Assembly: GCF_003458715.1 (NCBI RefSeq)
Contig: NZ_QRVI01000002.1
Coordinates: forward strand, 62,001-126,000
Reading direction: 5' to 3'
Source of the DNA: Eubacterium sp. AF22-8LB
GTDB taxonomy: Bacteria > Bacillota_I > Bacilli_A > Erysipelotrichales > Erysipelotrichaceae
Length of the DNA: 64,000 bases
Shown: one piece after another, positions 17,587 to 26,117 of the stretch
Numbering within the stretch: position 1 is the stretch's first letter
How the letters are laid out: each line of letters begins with the position of its first letter
Translations under genes and position numbers: made by a program
Notes under the pieces: generated by a model
What the model was told of the DNA's origin: nothing
The model's input: the letters and a program-made list of their open reading frames with translations, nothing else
Databases searched by the model: none

Positions 17587-18516
17587 ATGACAGTATATAA
17601 AGCCATTTCAGATTTAATTGGAAATACACCATTAGTAGAATTAACACATATTGAAGAAAAAGAAGGTTTAGACGCTAGTGTAGTTGCGAAAGTAGAATTT
17701 TTTAATCCAGCAGGAAGTGTAAAGGATCGTATCGCAAAGAAAATGATTGAAGATGCTGAAAAAGCAGGGAAAATTAAACCGGGTGCTACATTGATTGAAC
17801 CAACAAGTGGAAATACAGGTATTGGTATTGCATCTGTTGCAGCAGCTAAGGGTTATAAGGCAATTATGACAATGCCAGAAACAATGAGTGTGGAGCGTCG
17901 TAACTTATTGAAGGCGTATGGCGCAAAAGTTGTTTTAACAGATGGTAAGGCTGGTATGAAGGGCGCTATCGCGAAGGCTCAGGAATTGGCAGCCGCCACA
18001 CCAAATAGTTTTATTCCAAGTCAATTTGAAAATCCATCAAACCCTCAAGCTCATTACGAATCTACGGGTCCTGAAATTTGGAAGGATACAGAAGGAAAAG
18101 TTGATATTTTTGTTGCCGGTGTTGGAACGGGTGGTACTGTAAGTGGTACAGGTAAATATTTGAAGGATAAAAATCCGAATGTGAAAGTGGTTGCGGTTGA
18201 ACCTGCAACAAGTCCAGTATTGTCCCAAGGTCATGCAGGTCCTCATGGTATTCAAGGTATTGGTGCTGGCTTTGTTCCAAACACTTTGGATACAAGCGTA
18301 TACGATGAAGTATTTACAGTCACAAATGAACAGGCTTATGAAACAGGTCGTTTGATTGCACATAATGAAGGTATGTTAGTAGGTATTTCAAGTGGTGCTG
18401 CTACATATGCGGCTATTCAAATCGCAAAACGTCCCGAAAACAAAGGGAAAACAATTGTGGTATTATTACCAGATACAGGTGAGCGTTATTTATCTACTCC
18501 AATGTTTGCGGAATAA
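17587..18516 (+). CDS. cysK: cysteine synthase (O-acetylserine sulfhydrylase)
   Basis: A 309-residue PLP enzyme making cysteine from O-acetylserine and sulfide. The PLP lysine is Lys46 in NPAGSVKDR. PTSGNTGIG binds substrate carboxylate, VGTGGTVSGTGKYLK holds the cofactor phosphate, and GISSGAATYAA is near the C-terminus. The ATG at 17587 follows AGGAGG; an upstream in-frame ATG at 17548 overlaps the leader ORF and lacks a ribosome site. Regulation is probably by the Cys leader and perhaps by the Rrf2 protein. Confidence 0.93.
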   Translation: MTVYKAISDLIGNTPLVELTHIEEKEGLDASVVAKVEFFNPAGSVKDRIAKKMIEDAEKAGKIKPGATLIEPTSGNTGIGIASVAAAKGYKAIMTMPETMSVERRNLLKAYGAKVVLTDGKAGMKGAIAKAQELAAATPNSFIPSQFENPSNPQAHYESTGPEIWKDTEGKVDIFVAGVGTGGTVSGTGKYLKDKNPNVKVVAVEPATSPVLSQGHAGPHGIQGIGAGFVPNTLDTSVYDEVFTVTNEQAYETGRLIAHNEGMLVGISSGAATYAAIQIAKRPENKGKTIVVLLPDTGERYLSTPMFAE

Positions 18517-18523
18517 TAAAAAA

Positions 18524-18547
18524 TACGAAGTAAAAAATTACTTCGTA
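18524..18547. terminator. bidirectional terminator between cysK and metA
   Basis: TACGAAGTAA, 4-nt loop, TTACTTCGTA. It follows the cysK stop and contains the stop codon of convergent metA. Confidence 0.85.
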
Positions 18548-19518
18548 AATGTCTTGGCATAGCCATGATCTTCTCTAGAACCCGTACCAATGGGTTCTTT
18601 TATTTTTCCAATTTCTTCAATTTCAAATGGTGTCAATTGATATACATAGTTTAGCCAGTTGCGGTATAACAAGTTAGCGTGACTTCTCCATTTTAAGATA
18701 GGTTCTTTTTTTGGATCATCATCTGGAAAATAATTGAATGGGATATGAATTGGTTTGTTGGCTTTTAAATCCCTGAAATATTCTTCTTTTAATGTCTCTT
18801 TACTATATTCCAAATGTCCTAGAATAAAGATTTGTCGATAGTCCTTTGTGACAATGATGTTTGATCCAATTTCATCATTTTTAGATAGAATAGATAAGCA
18901 TTTTACTTTCTTAACAGCTTCCTCATCAATTGCTGTATGTCTTGAATGAGGTGTATAGTGGATTTCATCAAAGCCATTGGTTAAAAAGTCATATTCATCG
19001 ACTAATTGTTCTGGAAAGATGCCAAATACTTTTTCTGGCAAGATATGCTTTTGAACTCCATAATGATAATACAGTCCGGCTTGGGCTCCCCAACAAATAT
19101 GTAATGTGGAATAGACATGTGTTTTAGACCATTCCATGATTTCTTCAAGCTCATTCCAATAATCGACATCTTCATATTCTAGATGTTCTACAGGAGCTCC
19201 TGTAATAATCATTCCGTCGTAACAATTCGTTTTTAAATTTTCAAAGTATGTATAAAATTTTACTAAATGATCCTGACTTGTATTTTTAGAAACATGGTTT
19301 TTTACCATCATAAAATCAATGTCGACCTGTAATGCACTTTTAGAAATCAATCGTAAGATTTGGGTTTCCGTTTCTATTTTTTTGGGCATTAGATTTAAAA
19401 TCACAATTTTTAATGGTCGAATTCTTTGCCGATGTGCACTTTTATCTTCAATCGCAAAGATTTTTTCGCTTTCTAATATGTCTTTTGCGGGTAATGCGTC
19501 GGGTATGTTGATTGGCAT
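18538..19518 (-). CDS. metA: homoserine O-acyltransferase (MetA type)
   Basis: A 326-residue enzyme that activates homoserine for methionine synthesis. The nucleophile cysteine is in HICWGAQAGLYY near residue 143. NLMPKKIETETQ near residue 47 and the C-terminal GHLEYSKETL, which holds the catalytic-triad region, are further family blocks. Whether it uses acetyl-CoA or succinyl-CoA cannot be settled by name alone. The adjacent O-acetylhomoserine sulfhydrylase gene on the same strand argues for acetyl. It lies 79 bp after metY, beyond a terminator. Confidence 0.92.
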   Translation of the reverse strand: MPINIPDALPAKDILESEKIFAIEDKSAHRQRIRPLKIVILNLMPKKIETETQILRLISKSALQVDIDFMMVKNHVSKNTSQDHLVKFYTYFENLKTNCYDGMIITGAPVEHLEYEDVDYWNELEEIMEWSKTHVYSTLHICWGAQAGLYYHYGVQKHILPEKVFGIFPEQLVDEYDFLTNGFDEIHYTPHSRHTAIDEEAVKKVKCLSILSKNDEIGSNIIVTKDYRQIFILGHLEYSKETLKEEYFRDLKANKPIHIPFNYFPDDDPKKEPILKWRSHANLLYRNWLNYVYQLTPFEIEEIGKIKEPIGTGSREDHGYAKTFTK

Positions 19519-19566
19519 ATATAAACAACTCCTTTTTTTGTATATCTACTATTATACGCGAAAAAA

Positions 19567-19590
19567 ACAGAATGGAAAATTCCATTCTGT
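19567..19590 (-). terminator. intrinsic terminator of metY
   Basis: ACAGAATGGAA, AA loop, TTCCATTCTGT, with a T-run on the minus strand just beyond 19567. Confidence 0.85.
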
Positions 19591-19597
19591 AAAAATA

Positions 19598-20875
19598 CTA
19601 AGCTTTCATGGCATCTAGTGCTTGTTGTAAATCGTTGATGATGTCTTGTACATCTTCAAGACCTACAGAGAAACGAATTAAGTCTGGAGCAACACCAGCT
19701 TCTTTCAATTGTTCTTCACTCATTTGACGGTGTGTATGACTTGCTGGGTGTAATAGACAAGTTTTTGCGTCGGCAACATGGGTTACGATAGAAGCTAATT
19801 TTAAGCTGTCCATGAACTTTTCAGTTTGATCACGATCGGCTTTTAATCCAAATGACAATACACCACAAGTTCCATTTGGACAATATTTTTTAGCTAATTC
19901 ATGATGTGGGTCACTTTCAAGATCTGCATATTTAACCCATGCAACATCTTCATTGGCTTCTAAGTATTTGGCTACAGCTAGTGCATTTGCGCAATGTGCC
20001 TTCATACGTACAGCTAATGATTCTAATCCTAGATTTAAGTAATATGCGTTTTGTGGAGCTTGGATTGATCCTAAATCACGCATCAATTGGCTTGTAGCCT
20101 TTGTGATATATGCTAATTTACCGAATTTTTCAGCGTATACAATGCCATGATAAGATTCATCTGGTGTAGTTAGTCCTGGATATTTTTCAGCGTGTTCTAG
20201 CCAGTTGAAGTTACCACTATCCACAATTGCACCACCTACACAAGATGCATGTCCATCCATGTATTTAGTAGTTGAGTGGGTGACAATGTCTGCTCCCCAT
20301 TGGATTGGTTGACACATAATTGGTGTGGCAAATGTATTGTCGATGATTAATGGAACGCCATTTTCGTGTGCAACTTTTGCGAATTTTTCAATATCGAAAA
20401 TACGTACTGTTGGATTTGTGATGGTTTCTCCAAAGACACATTTTGTGTTTGGTTTGAATTCTTTTTGAAGATCTTCTTCACTAATTTCTGGATCAACAAA
20501 TGTACAGTCGATACCCATTTTCTTCATTGTCACACCAAATAGGTTGTATGTTCCACCATAGATGGCACTTGATGCAATTAAGTGATCTCCAGCTTCACAG
20601 ATGTTGAATACCGCAAAGAAGTTGGCAGCTTGTCCACTTGATGTTAACATAGCGGCAATACCACCTTCTAAAGCAGCAATCTTACTTGCGACAATATCGT
20701 TTGTTGGGTTTTGAAGGCGTGAATAGAAATATCCACTGTCTTCTAAATCGAATAATCTTCCCATTTGAAGACTTGAATCATATTTAAAAGTTGTACTTTG
20801 ATAAATTGGTACTTCTCTAGGCTCGCCGTTTTTTGGTTCATAACCGGCATGTAAACATTTTGTTTCAGTTTTCAT
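19598..20875 (-). CDS. metY: O-acetylhomoserine sulfhydrylase
   Basis: A 425-residue PLP enzyme of the Cys/Met metabolism family, forming homocysteine from O-acetylhomoserine and sulfide. The PLP lysine is in HSTTKYMDGHASCVGG near residue 205. FYSRLQNPTNDIVASKIAALEGG near residue 50 and LTSSGQAANFFAVFNI are typical. Length matches MetY (about 425) and exceeds cystathionine synthases (about 380). It lies 65 bp downstream of the Rrf2 regulator gene on the same strand and is probably cotranscribed with it. Confidence 0.92.
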   Translation of the reverse strand: MKTETKCLHAGYEPKNGEPREVPIYQSTTFKYDSSLQMGRLFDLEDSGYFYSRLQNPTNDIVASKIAALEGGIAAMLTSSGQAANFFAVFNICEAGDHLIASSAIYGGTYNLFGVTMKKMGIDCTFVDPEISEEDLQKEFKPNTKCVFGETITNPTVRIFDIEKFAKVAHENGVPLIIDNTFATPIMCQPIQWGADIVTHSTTKYMDGHASCVGGAIVDSGNFNWLEHAEKYPGLTTPDESYHGIVYAEKFGKLAYITKATSQLMRDLGSIQAPQNAYYLNLGLESLAVRMKAHCANALAVAKYLEANEDVAWVKYADLESDPHHELAKKYCPNGTCGVLSFGLKADRDQTEKFMDSLKLASIVTHVADAKTCLLHPASHTHRQMSEEQLKEAGVAPDLIRFSVGLEDVQDIINDLQQALDAMKA

Positions 20876-20940
20876 AATAAATTTACCTCATTTCCTATCC
20901 ATTATTGTAATATTATCTTTAAAAAAAGTAAAAGAAAAGC

Positions 20941-21369
20941 TTAGATTACATAATCAAAGCTTTGTTCATGATTTAAAATGTCTTGGAGTGTGATTCCTTT
21001 TAGATAAGTTTCAATCACTTGATTTAATCCTTCATAAATATAAAGTGTTGTACAATCTTCTTTTCTTGGACAAGAATTCACCTGTGAATCTAGACAGGCA
21101 ACGCAAGATAAATTTCCTTCGGTTGCGACAAGTACATCATATACACAGATTTGTTCTGGACTTTTAGAAAGTTTGTATCCACCTTGAAAACCACGATTGG
21201 ATTGAACCATTTGGCTTTTGGTAAGAATGGGTACGATTTGTTCTAAATATTTTTTGGAGATATTTTGTCTTTCGGCAATGTCCTTTAGTGTGATAAACCC
21301 TGAATCATTATGCTGTGCTAAATCAATAAGTAAACGAAGCGCATAACGTCCTTTCGTTGATATTTTCAT
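20941..21369 (-). CDS. Rrf2-family regulator (CymR/IscR-like)
   Basis: A 142-residue winged-helix regulator: MKISTKGRYALRLLIDLA start, recognition helix in ISKKYLEQIVPIL, wing RGFQGGYKLSK. Five cysteines lie at residues 75, 89, 92, 100 and 106. The 92/100/106 group resembles the IscR iron-sulfur ligands, so it may carry a cluster. CymR, the B. subtilis cysteine repressor, lacks this set. Position upstream of metY, in a block with metA and cysK, points to control of sulfur assimilation. TTACTAGG in its upstream region also appears at the cysK start. Confidence 0.85.
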   Translation of the reverse strand: MKISTKGRYALRLLIDLAQHNDSGFITLKDIAERQNISKKYLEQIVPILTKSQMVQSNRGFQGGYKLSKSPEQICVYDVLVATEGNLSCVACLDSQVNSCPRKEDCTTLYIYEGLNQVIETYLKGITLQDILNHEQSFDYVI

Positions 21370-21450
21370 TATATATTCCCCTTTTCGTTATCCTATACTA
21401 CTATAATAATATATATTTACTAGGTTTTCTAGCAAAGAGATAAAAAATAC

Positions 21451-21972
21451 CTATGAATTCGTTTTATGTAGAAAATATTGATCCAAAAAGATAAGGATTC
21501 CATTTAGTACTAGGAAAGATCCAGTTAAAGAGAAAATAAAGTCTAAGGATTGAATGGGTTTCATAAGTAACACAATGCCAATGACTAGAATGAATATAGC
21601 TCCTGCAAGATTGACTTTCCATTGTTCAAAACCATTATCTTTTAAGAGTAATACTTTTTGAAAATGAGATAGGGAATTGATAATCAATAGAATTCCTACA
21701 AGCATAGGTACGATACTAATGAATTTTTTTGGATCAAAACTCATATATAGGCCTACAGACAATAGAAATAAGCCTAATACAAGAGTTGTTAGTGTTGTAC
21801 TATTTCTTTTCTTGAAATATGTATAAAGAAATAGAATCGCAATGACTAAAAAGATACATCCAATAATTCGTGTAATTGTTGTTAATATGGAGACGTTAAA
21901 TATGCATAAGACTAAGCCAGATAAAATGCATAGAATTGCCGATGATATGGCTTCTGTTTTTGTTTCTTTCAT
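21451..21972 (-). CDS. HdeD/DUF308-type membrane protein
   Basis: A 173-residue protein with six hydrophobic segments in three pairs, as in the DUF308 (HdeD-like) family: LCILSGLVLCIFNVSIL, a Gly-rich second pair and FILVIGIVLLMKP near residue 135. It would lie in the cytoplasmic membrane. The family role is unclear (linked to acid stress in E. coli). The ATG at 21972 is chosen; the GTG 18 nt upstream overlaps the ribosome site. Confidence 0.7.
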   Translation of the reverse strand: MKETKTEAISSAILCILSGLVLCIFNVSILTTITRIIGCIFLVIAILFLYTYFKKRNSTTLTTLVLGLFLLSVGLYMSFDPKKFISIVPMLVGILLIINSLSHFQKVLLLKDNGFEQWKVNLAGAIFILVIGIVLLMKPIQSLDFIFSLTGSFLVLNGILIFLDQYFLHKTNS

Positions 21973-22035
21973 ATAATCACAACCTTTCACAATTATTATA
22001 GTCTGTTGTATACTAAATCTAAAGAGGTGACAAAC

Positions 22036-22581
22036 ATGAAAGTAGCAGTGTTATTAGAAAATGGTTTTGAAGAATTAGAAGCGATGGGTCCGATTGCCTT
22101 ACTTAGACGTGGTGGATTGGATGTGGATATGATTGGTGTCAACAACGAAGAACAGGTTACAGGTCGTTTTGGTGTAACCTATTCGAGTGTGTTTCCAATG
22201 AACACATATGACTTTAGCGATGTGGATTGTTTAGTTTTACCTGGTGGTCCACATTATCAAAAACTAGAAAAGAATGAAGAAGTATTAAAATTAGCTCATG
22301 AGTTTGCCGAAAATAAAGTGTTGGCAGCTATTTGTGCTTCTCCAACGATTTTGGGTCATGAGGGTATCTTAAAGGGTAAGAAATATACTTGTTTTAAAGA
22401 TATGGATGAAGATTTTGGTGGGGAATACCAATATGAATATGCCGTTACCGATGGGAATATCATTACGGGTGTAAGTGCAGCTGCAAGTATTGAGTTTGCG
22501 TTTGCGATTCTAGAAAAGCTTTGTGGTAAAGAGCATACGGATAAAGTAAAAGCATCGATTTATTATGATGCAAAGCACTAA
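22036..22581 (+). CDS. DJ-1/PfpI-family protein
   Basis: A 181-residue protein of the DJ-1/YajL group. The reactive nucleophile-elbow cysteine is Cys100 in AAICASPTILG. The conserved glutamate is in LLENGFEELEAMGP near residue 12, and SAAASIEFAFAI is near the end. These proteins act as redox-linked chaperones, and deglycase activity has been claimed for the family but is disputed. The start at 22036 follows AGAGGTG. A bidirectional terminator separates it from the convergent permease. Confidence 0.88.
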   Translation: MKVAVLLENGFEELEAMGPIALLRRGGLDVDMIGVNNEEQVTGRFGVTYSSVFPMNTYDFSDVDCLVLPGGPHYQKLEKNEEVLKLAHEFAENKVLAAICASPTILGHEGILKGKKYTCFKDMDEDFGGEYQYEYAVTDGNIITGVSAAASIEFAFAILEKLCGKEHTDKVKASIYYDAKH

Positions 22582-22583
22582 AA

Positions 22584-22614
22584 AAATTGTCATCGCGAAT
22601 GATGACAATTTTTA
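22584..22614. terminator. bidirectional terminator
   Basis: ATTGTCATC, 6-nt loop, GATGACAAT with A-run before and T-run after, between the convergent DJ-1 and permease genes. Confidence 0.9.
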
Positions 22615-22616
22615 TT

Positions 22617-23870
22617 TTATTCTTCTTCGTTTAATAAATGGAATTTTTCAAAGATATAGAATAGTAAAGACATGATCATTCCTGTGATACAAGCAAGTAC
22701 CATTCCTGATAAGGAAATATTTCCTAAGTGAATTGTTACTCCACTAAGTCCAACAACGAACACAACGGATGTTAAAATCATGTTTACACTTTTTCCATAA
22801 TCTACTTTTTGATCTACTAGAATTCTTAATCCACTTGTACCAATCATACCGTATAGTAAGAAACTGATTCCACCGATAACTGGATTTGGAATTGTTTGAA
22901 TCAATGCAGATAATGGACCAATGAATGAACAGATGATGGATAGGATGGCTGCTCCGGCAATAACTTGTACGCTATATACGCCTGTAATCGCCATAACTCC
23001 AATGTTTTCTCCATAAGTTGTAGTTGGAACAGATCCAATTAAACCTGAAATCATTGTTGAGAAATTATCTGCGAATAAAGAGCGGTGTAGTCCTGGATCT
23101 TCGATTAAGTTTCTTCCAACAACTTCACCTGTAACGATTTGGTGACCAATGTGTTCCGATGCGATGACTAATAATACGGGAAGCATCATTAGAATGGCGT
23201 CAATACTGAATTTTGGTGCTTGGAAGTTTGGAATTGAGATAAAACTTGCCTGAAGGACTGGAGTAAAGTCTACAATACCTACGGCAACAGCAGTTAAGTA
23301 TCCTGTAACTACGGCAATCAAGATTGGAATTACGCTTAAGAATTTTTTGAAGCATACACTTCCAATTACAGCCATACCAAGTGTAACCGCAAAAACAATC
23401 ACGTTTTTAGGGTCGATGTTATCACCTAGAATTCCAGCTGTACTTGCAGCCGATGAAGATAGTTCAAGACCGATTAATGCAACAACGGGTCCCATTGCGG
23501 CAGATGGTAGTACGATATCAATCCATTTTGTTCCAAATTTCTTGATGATCATTGCCAACAAACATCCACAAAAACCTACCGCAACGAATCCACCGCATGC
23601 GTATGGATAACCGAATTTTGCGATAATGATATTTGCGGGAGCAATGAAGGCGAAGCTACTTCCTAAATAGGCTGGTGCTTTTCCTTTTGTGATAAAAATA
23701 AACAACAATGTTCCGATACCATTCATGAATAGTACGATAGCTGGGTTAATACCGAATAAGAATGGTACTAATACACTGGCTCCAAACATTGCGAACATGT
23801 GTTGAATACTTAATGGTATCAGCAGATTTGCAGGTACCTTTTCTTCAACTTGAATAATTCGTTTTGCCAT
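22617..23870 (-). CDS. uracil/xanthine permease (NCS2 family)
   Basis: A 417-residue membrane transporter with about 12-14 hydrophobic segments. NCS2 signatures include QHMFAMFGASVLVPFLFG near residue 24, ASEHIGHQIVTGEVVGRNL near residue 237 and TTYGENIGVMAITGVYS near residue 287. The family imports nucleobases with protons. SEHIGHQ plus TTYGENIG fits uracil permeases (UraA/PyrP). No pyr genes or obvious PyrR attenuator are adjacent. Confidence 0.87.
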   Translation of the reverse strand: MAKRIIQVEEKVPANLLIPLSIQHMFAMFGASVLVPFLFGINPAIVLFMNGIGTLLFIFITKGKAPAYLGSSFAFIAPANIIIAKFGYPYACGGFVAVGFCGCLLAMIIKKFGTKWIDIVLPSAAMGPVVALIGLELSSSAASTAGILGDNIDPKNVIVFAVTLGMAVIGSVCFKKFLSVIPILIAVVTGYLTAVAVGIVDFTPVLQASFISIPNFQAPKFSIDAILMMLPVLLVIASEHIGHQIVTGEVVGRNLIEDPGLHRSLFADNFSTMISGLIGSVPTTTYGENIGVMAITGVYSVQVIAGAAILSIICSFIGPLSALIQTIPNPVIGGISFLLYGMIGTSGLRILVDQKVDYGKSVNMILTSVVFVVGLSGVTIHLGNISLSGMVLACITGMIMSLLFYIFEKFHLLNEEE

Positions 23871-23964
23871 GAAAAATTTTCTCCTCCTAAAATTTTGTCC
23901 ATTAACTTTTATACCACATTTTAATGGATTATGAAACCAATTTAGGCTATAATTATCAAGTAAT

Positions 23965-24041
23965 GCGCCTGTAGCTCAACTGGATAGAGTATCAGATTCC
24001 GATTCTGGCGGTTGCAGGTTCGAGCCCTGTCAGGCGCGCCA
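23965..24041 (+). tRNA. tRNA-Arg (anticodon CCG)
   Basis: Full cloverleaf: acceptor GCGCCTG pairs with CAGGCGC, D-arm GCTC/GAGT, anticodon stem TCAGA/TCTGG with loop TTCCGAT giving CCG, T-loop GTTCGAGCC. The 3' CCA is encoded (24039-24041). Confidence 0.92.
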
Positions 24042-24053
24042 TATAGGTGAAAC

Positions 24054-24680
24054 ATGGAAACAATACTTTTTGATTTAGACGACACATTAATTGAATCGAT
24101 GCATGTATGGGAAGATGCCATCATTCATTTATTTAAAAAGATGGATTTGTATATGAGTATGGAAGAGGCTCGTCAAATCTTTTTTACAATGAAATTTTCG
24201 GAAGTTTTAACGTACATCAAAGAAAGATTTCATACTAAACAAGATGAGGCTTGGATGTTCAATGAAGTAAATGAAGATATCTTGAATCAATATGCGTATC
24301 ATATTGAGGCAAAGAGGGGTGCTTTGGATTTCATTAAAAAGTGTGCCTCAGAAAATAAAAAAATGGCTGTATTAACATCAAACACAAGGGTATTATCTGA
24401 AAAAGTATTAGATCGACTTGGCATGTTGGAATATATGGAAAATGTATATTCAGCGGATGATTTAAAGATGTCAAAAAGAGAAGTGGATATTTATGAGTAT
24501 GTATTGAAGGATTTAAATACAAGTGCAGAAAGTGCAATCGTATTTGAGGATTCGATGTATGCGATCAATACAGCTCGATCATTAAATATTGAGTGTATTG
24601 GTTTAGTGAATCCAAATAATCAAAAGGTGTTTGAAGAAAACCATGTAAAAACAATCGTTGATTTTACAGAATTGTGTTAA
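24054..24680 (+). CDS. HAD-superfamily phosphatase
   Basis: A 208-residue HAD hydrolase. Motif I is LFDLDDTLIE with the nucleophile aspartate at residue 6, motif II is LTSNTR near residue 108, the lysine is in DDLKMSKREVDIY near residue 144, and motif IV is VFEDSMYAINTA. The helical cap between motifs I and II indicates a phosphoglycolate phosphatase/beta-phosphoglucomutase-like member. Substrate unknown. It starts 12 bp after the tRNA-Arg(CCG) gene. Confidence 0.82.
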   Translation: METILFDLDDTLIESMHVWEDAIIHLFKKMDLYMSMEEARQIFFTMKFSEVLTYIKERFHTKQDEAWMFNEVNEDILNQYAYHIEAKRGALDFIKKCASENKKMAVLTSNTRVLSEKVLDRLGMLEYMENVYSADDLKMSKREVDIYEYVLKDLNTSAESAIVFEDSMYAINTARSLNIECIGLVNPNNQKVFEENHVKTIVDFTELC

Positions 24681-24691
24681 AATCATGATGT

Positions 24692-24760
24692 GTCCCAGTA
24701 GCTCAGTTGGATAGAGCATTCGCCTCCTAAGGGTCAGGTGGAGCAATCCCCTTTTGGAAG
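24692..24760 (+). pseudogene. decayed tRNA-Arg(CCT)-like copy
   Basis: GTCCCAGTAGCTCAGTTGG, D-arm and anticodon segment ATTCGCCTCCTAAG look like a tRNA-Arg(CCT). The 3' anticodon stem is missing, the T-arm is degraded and no matching acceptor CTGGGAC follows, so it cannot fold. Confidence 0.65.
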
Positions 24761-24806
24761 CGATTTATGAAATAAATTTGAAAATTGCTCCGTGAAAATT
24801 AAATAC

Positions 24807-24860
24807 GTCTCAGTACCTCAGTAGGATAGAGGGTTCGCCTCCTAAGAGTTAAGATTGAGT
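24807..24860 (+). pseudogene. second decayed tRNA-Arg(CCT)-like copy
   Basis: GTCTCAGTACCTCAGTAGG, then GGTTCGCCTCCTAAGAG, repeats the 5' two thirds of the copy about 115 bp upstream with more mutations and no 3' half. The D-stem GCTC has become CCTC. Confidence 0.55.
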
Positions 24861-24893
24861 GACAAAAAAATGTAAAAATTGAATAGAAAATAT

Positions 24894-24969
24894 GCCTCCG
24901 TAGCTCAGTGGATAGAGCGTCGGTTTCCTAAACCGCAGGTCGAAGGTTCGACTCCTTTCGGGGGCACCA
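24894..24969 (+). tRNA. tRNA-Arg (anticodon CCT)
   Basis: Acceptor GCCTCCG pairs with CGGGGGC (one G-U), D-arm GCTC/GAGC, anticodon loop TTCCTAA giving CCT, T-loop GTTCGACTC, encoded CCA at 24967-24969. The first anticodon-stem pair is mismatched. It is the last chromosomal-type gene before the conjugative element and could be its target site. Confidence 0.88.
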
Positions 24970-25231
24970 TTTATTTATTAAACAAAGGGTTTTCAATACT
25001 TTGTAACCCATGCAACTAAGCGATAGAGTCTGTTGATTTTGTCGCTTTTTTCTTATCAGAAATCGGACGAATTTTACTGGTTTCTCAGAAAATAGAAAAT
25101 AGCTTGATTCAAACATTTTGACTATTTTCAGCTAATAATAACAGGCTCTCAGCTAATGTGCATCTTTTAAGAACACTTGATGAGTGGCCAAACATAAGCG
25201 TATTAGAAACATAAAACAGGACAATATGAGC
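24970..25231. other. gene-free left flank of the conjugative element
   Basis: No credible gene is seen in these 260 bp between tRNA-Arg(CCT) and the parA leader. One element boundary probably lies here. I could not find a matching copy of the tRNA 3' end anywhere to its right in the window, so no attachment site is claimed. Confidence 0.4.
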
Positions 25232-25280
25232 AAACTCCTTTTACATAGCCAGGAAATCCTGGTATATGAGAAAGGAGTTT
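25232..25280 (+). promoter_or_regulatory. hairpin sequestering the parA ribosome site
   Basis: AAACTCCTTT (25232-25241) and AAAGGAGTTT (25271-25280) are perfect 10-bp arms enclosing an inner CCAGG-AAAT-CCTGG hairpin. The 3' arm contains the AAAGGAG ribosome site of parA (ATG at 25286). When folded, translation should be blocked; the T-rich tail also allows a terminator role. Confidence 0.6.
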
Positions 25281-25285
25281 TTATT

Positions 25286-26104
25286 ATGCCAAAATGTAAA
25301 GTAATCGCAGTCACAAATCAAAAAGGTGGTGTCGGCAAAACTACAACTACAGAGAATGTGGCCATTGGTTTGGCTCGGAATGGATGCAATGTATTGATTG
25401 TGGATTTTGATCCCCAGGGCGATCTTACAAGCTGTCTGGGATGGAAAAACAATGATTCATTGGAACACTCCGTTTCATCTATGCTTGATGATTATATCAA
25501 TGACAATGATATTAATTATGAATCGTTGATTTTACATCATGAAGAACATGTGGATTTAATTCCGGCAAATATTGAATTAGCTGATTTTGAAATGCGTCTA
25601 GTGAGTGTAATCAACAGAGAACAGACTTTAAGTAATTGTATTGAGCCATTGAGAAATCAATATGATTACATCTTTATTGATTGTCCACCATCTTTAGGAA
25701 TGTTAACTGTAAATGCTTTATCAGCTGCTGATGAAGTACTGATACCAGTACAGACGCAGTATCTTCCGGCAAAGGGAATGACTAAGTTATTACAGACAGT
25801 TGGAAAAGTTCAACGTAAGATTAACAGTAATCTAAAAATCACCGGTATTGTGATGACACTTGCGGATCTAAATACGAATCTAACAAAGAGTACGATTGAA
25901 ACCATTCGAGAAAGCTTTGGAAAGAATATTCGTGTGTTTGATACAATCATTCCAAAAGCAACGAAAGCGAGTGAAGCAAGTATTTCCGGTAAGAGTATTT
26001 ATGCGTATGCCAAAGATTCTAAAGTAGCTTTAGCTTATTCGAATCTTACAAAGGAATTGATCAACAATCAAAAAGTAAAGCACAAAGAAGAATTAAATAG
26101 ATAG
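25286..26104 (+). CDS. ParA/Soj-type partition ATPase of the element
   Basis: A 272-residue ParA ATPase with the deviant Walker A KGGVGKTTTTENVAIGLA near residue 13, Walker A' DFDPQGDLTSCLG, and Walker B FIDCPPSLGMLTVNAL. With the ParB gene downstream it should stabilise the excised element or coordinate its segregation. The ATG at 25286 is chosen because AAAGGAG precedes it; longer starts fall inside the regulatory hairpin. First gene of the element's maintenance operon. Confidence 0.9.
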   Translation: MPKCKVIAVTNQKGGVGKTTTTENVAIGLARNGCNVLIVDFDPQGDLTSCLGWKNNDSLEHSVSSMLDDYINDNDINYESLILHHEEHVDLIPANIELADFEMRLVSVINREQTLSNCIEPLRNQYDYIFIDCPPSLGMLTVNALSAADEVLIPVQTQYLPAKGMTKLLQTVGKVQRKINSNLKITGIVMTLADLNTNLTKSTIETIRESFGKNIRVFDTIIPKATKASEASISGKSIYAYAKDSKVALAYSNLTKELINNQKVKHKEELNR

Positions 26105-26117
26105 GAGAAAAATGTAA

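Noticed and set aside
18037..18363. Two minus-strand ORFs inside cysK
   Set aside because: Both are shadows of the strongly conserved cysK frame and have no ribosome sites or recognisable motifs.
23871..23964. A purine riboswitch or PyrR-type attenuator before the permease gene
   Set aside because: The 94-bp region is too short and shows no matching stems or conserved loop sequences.
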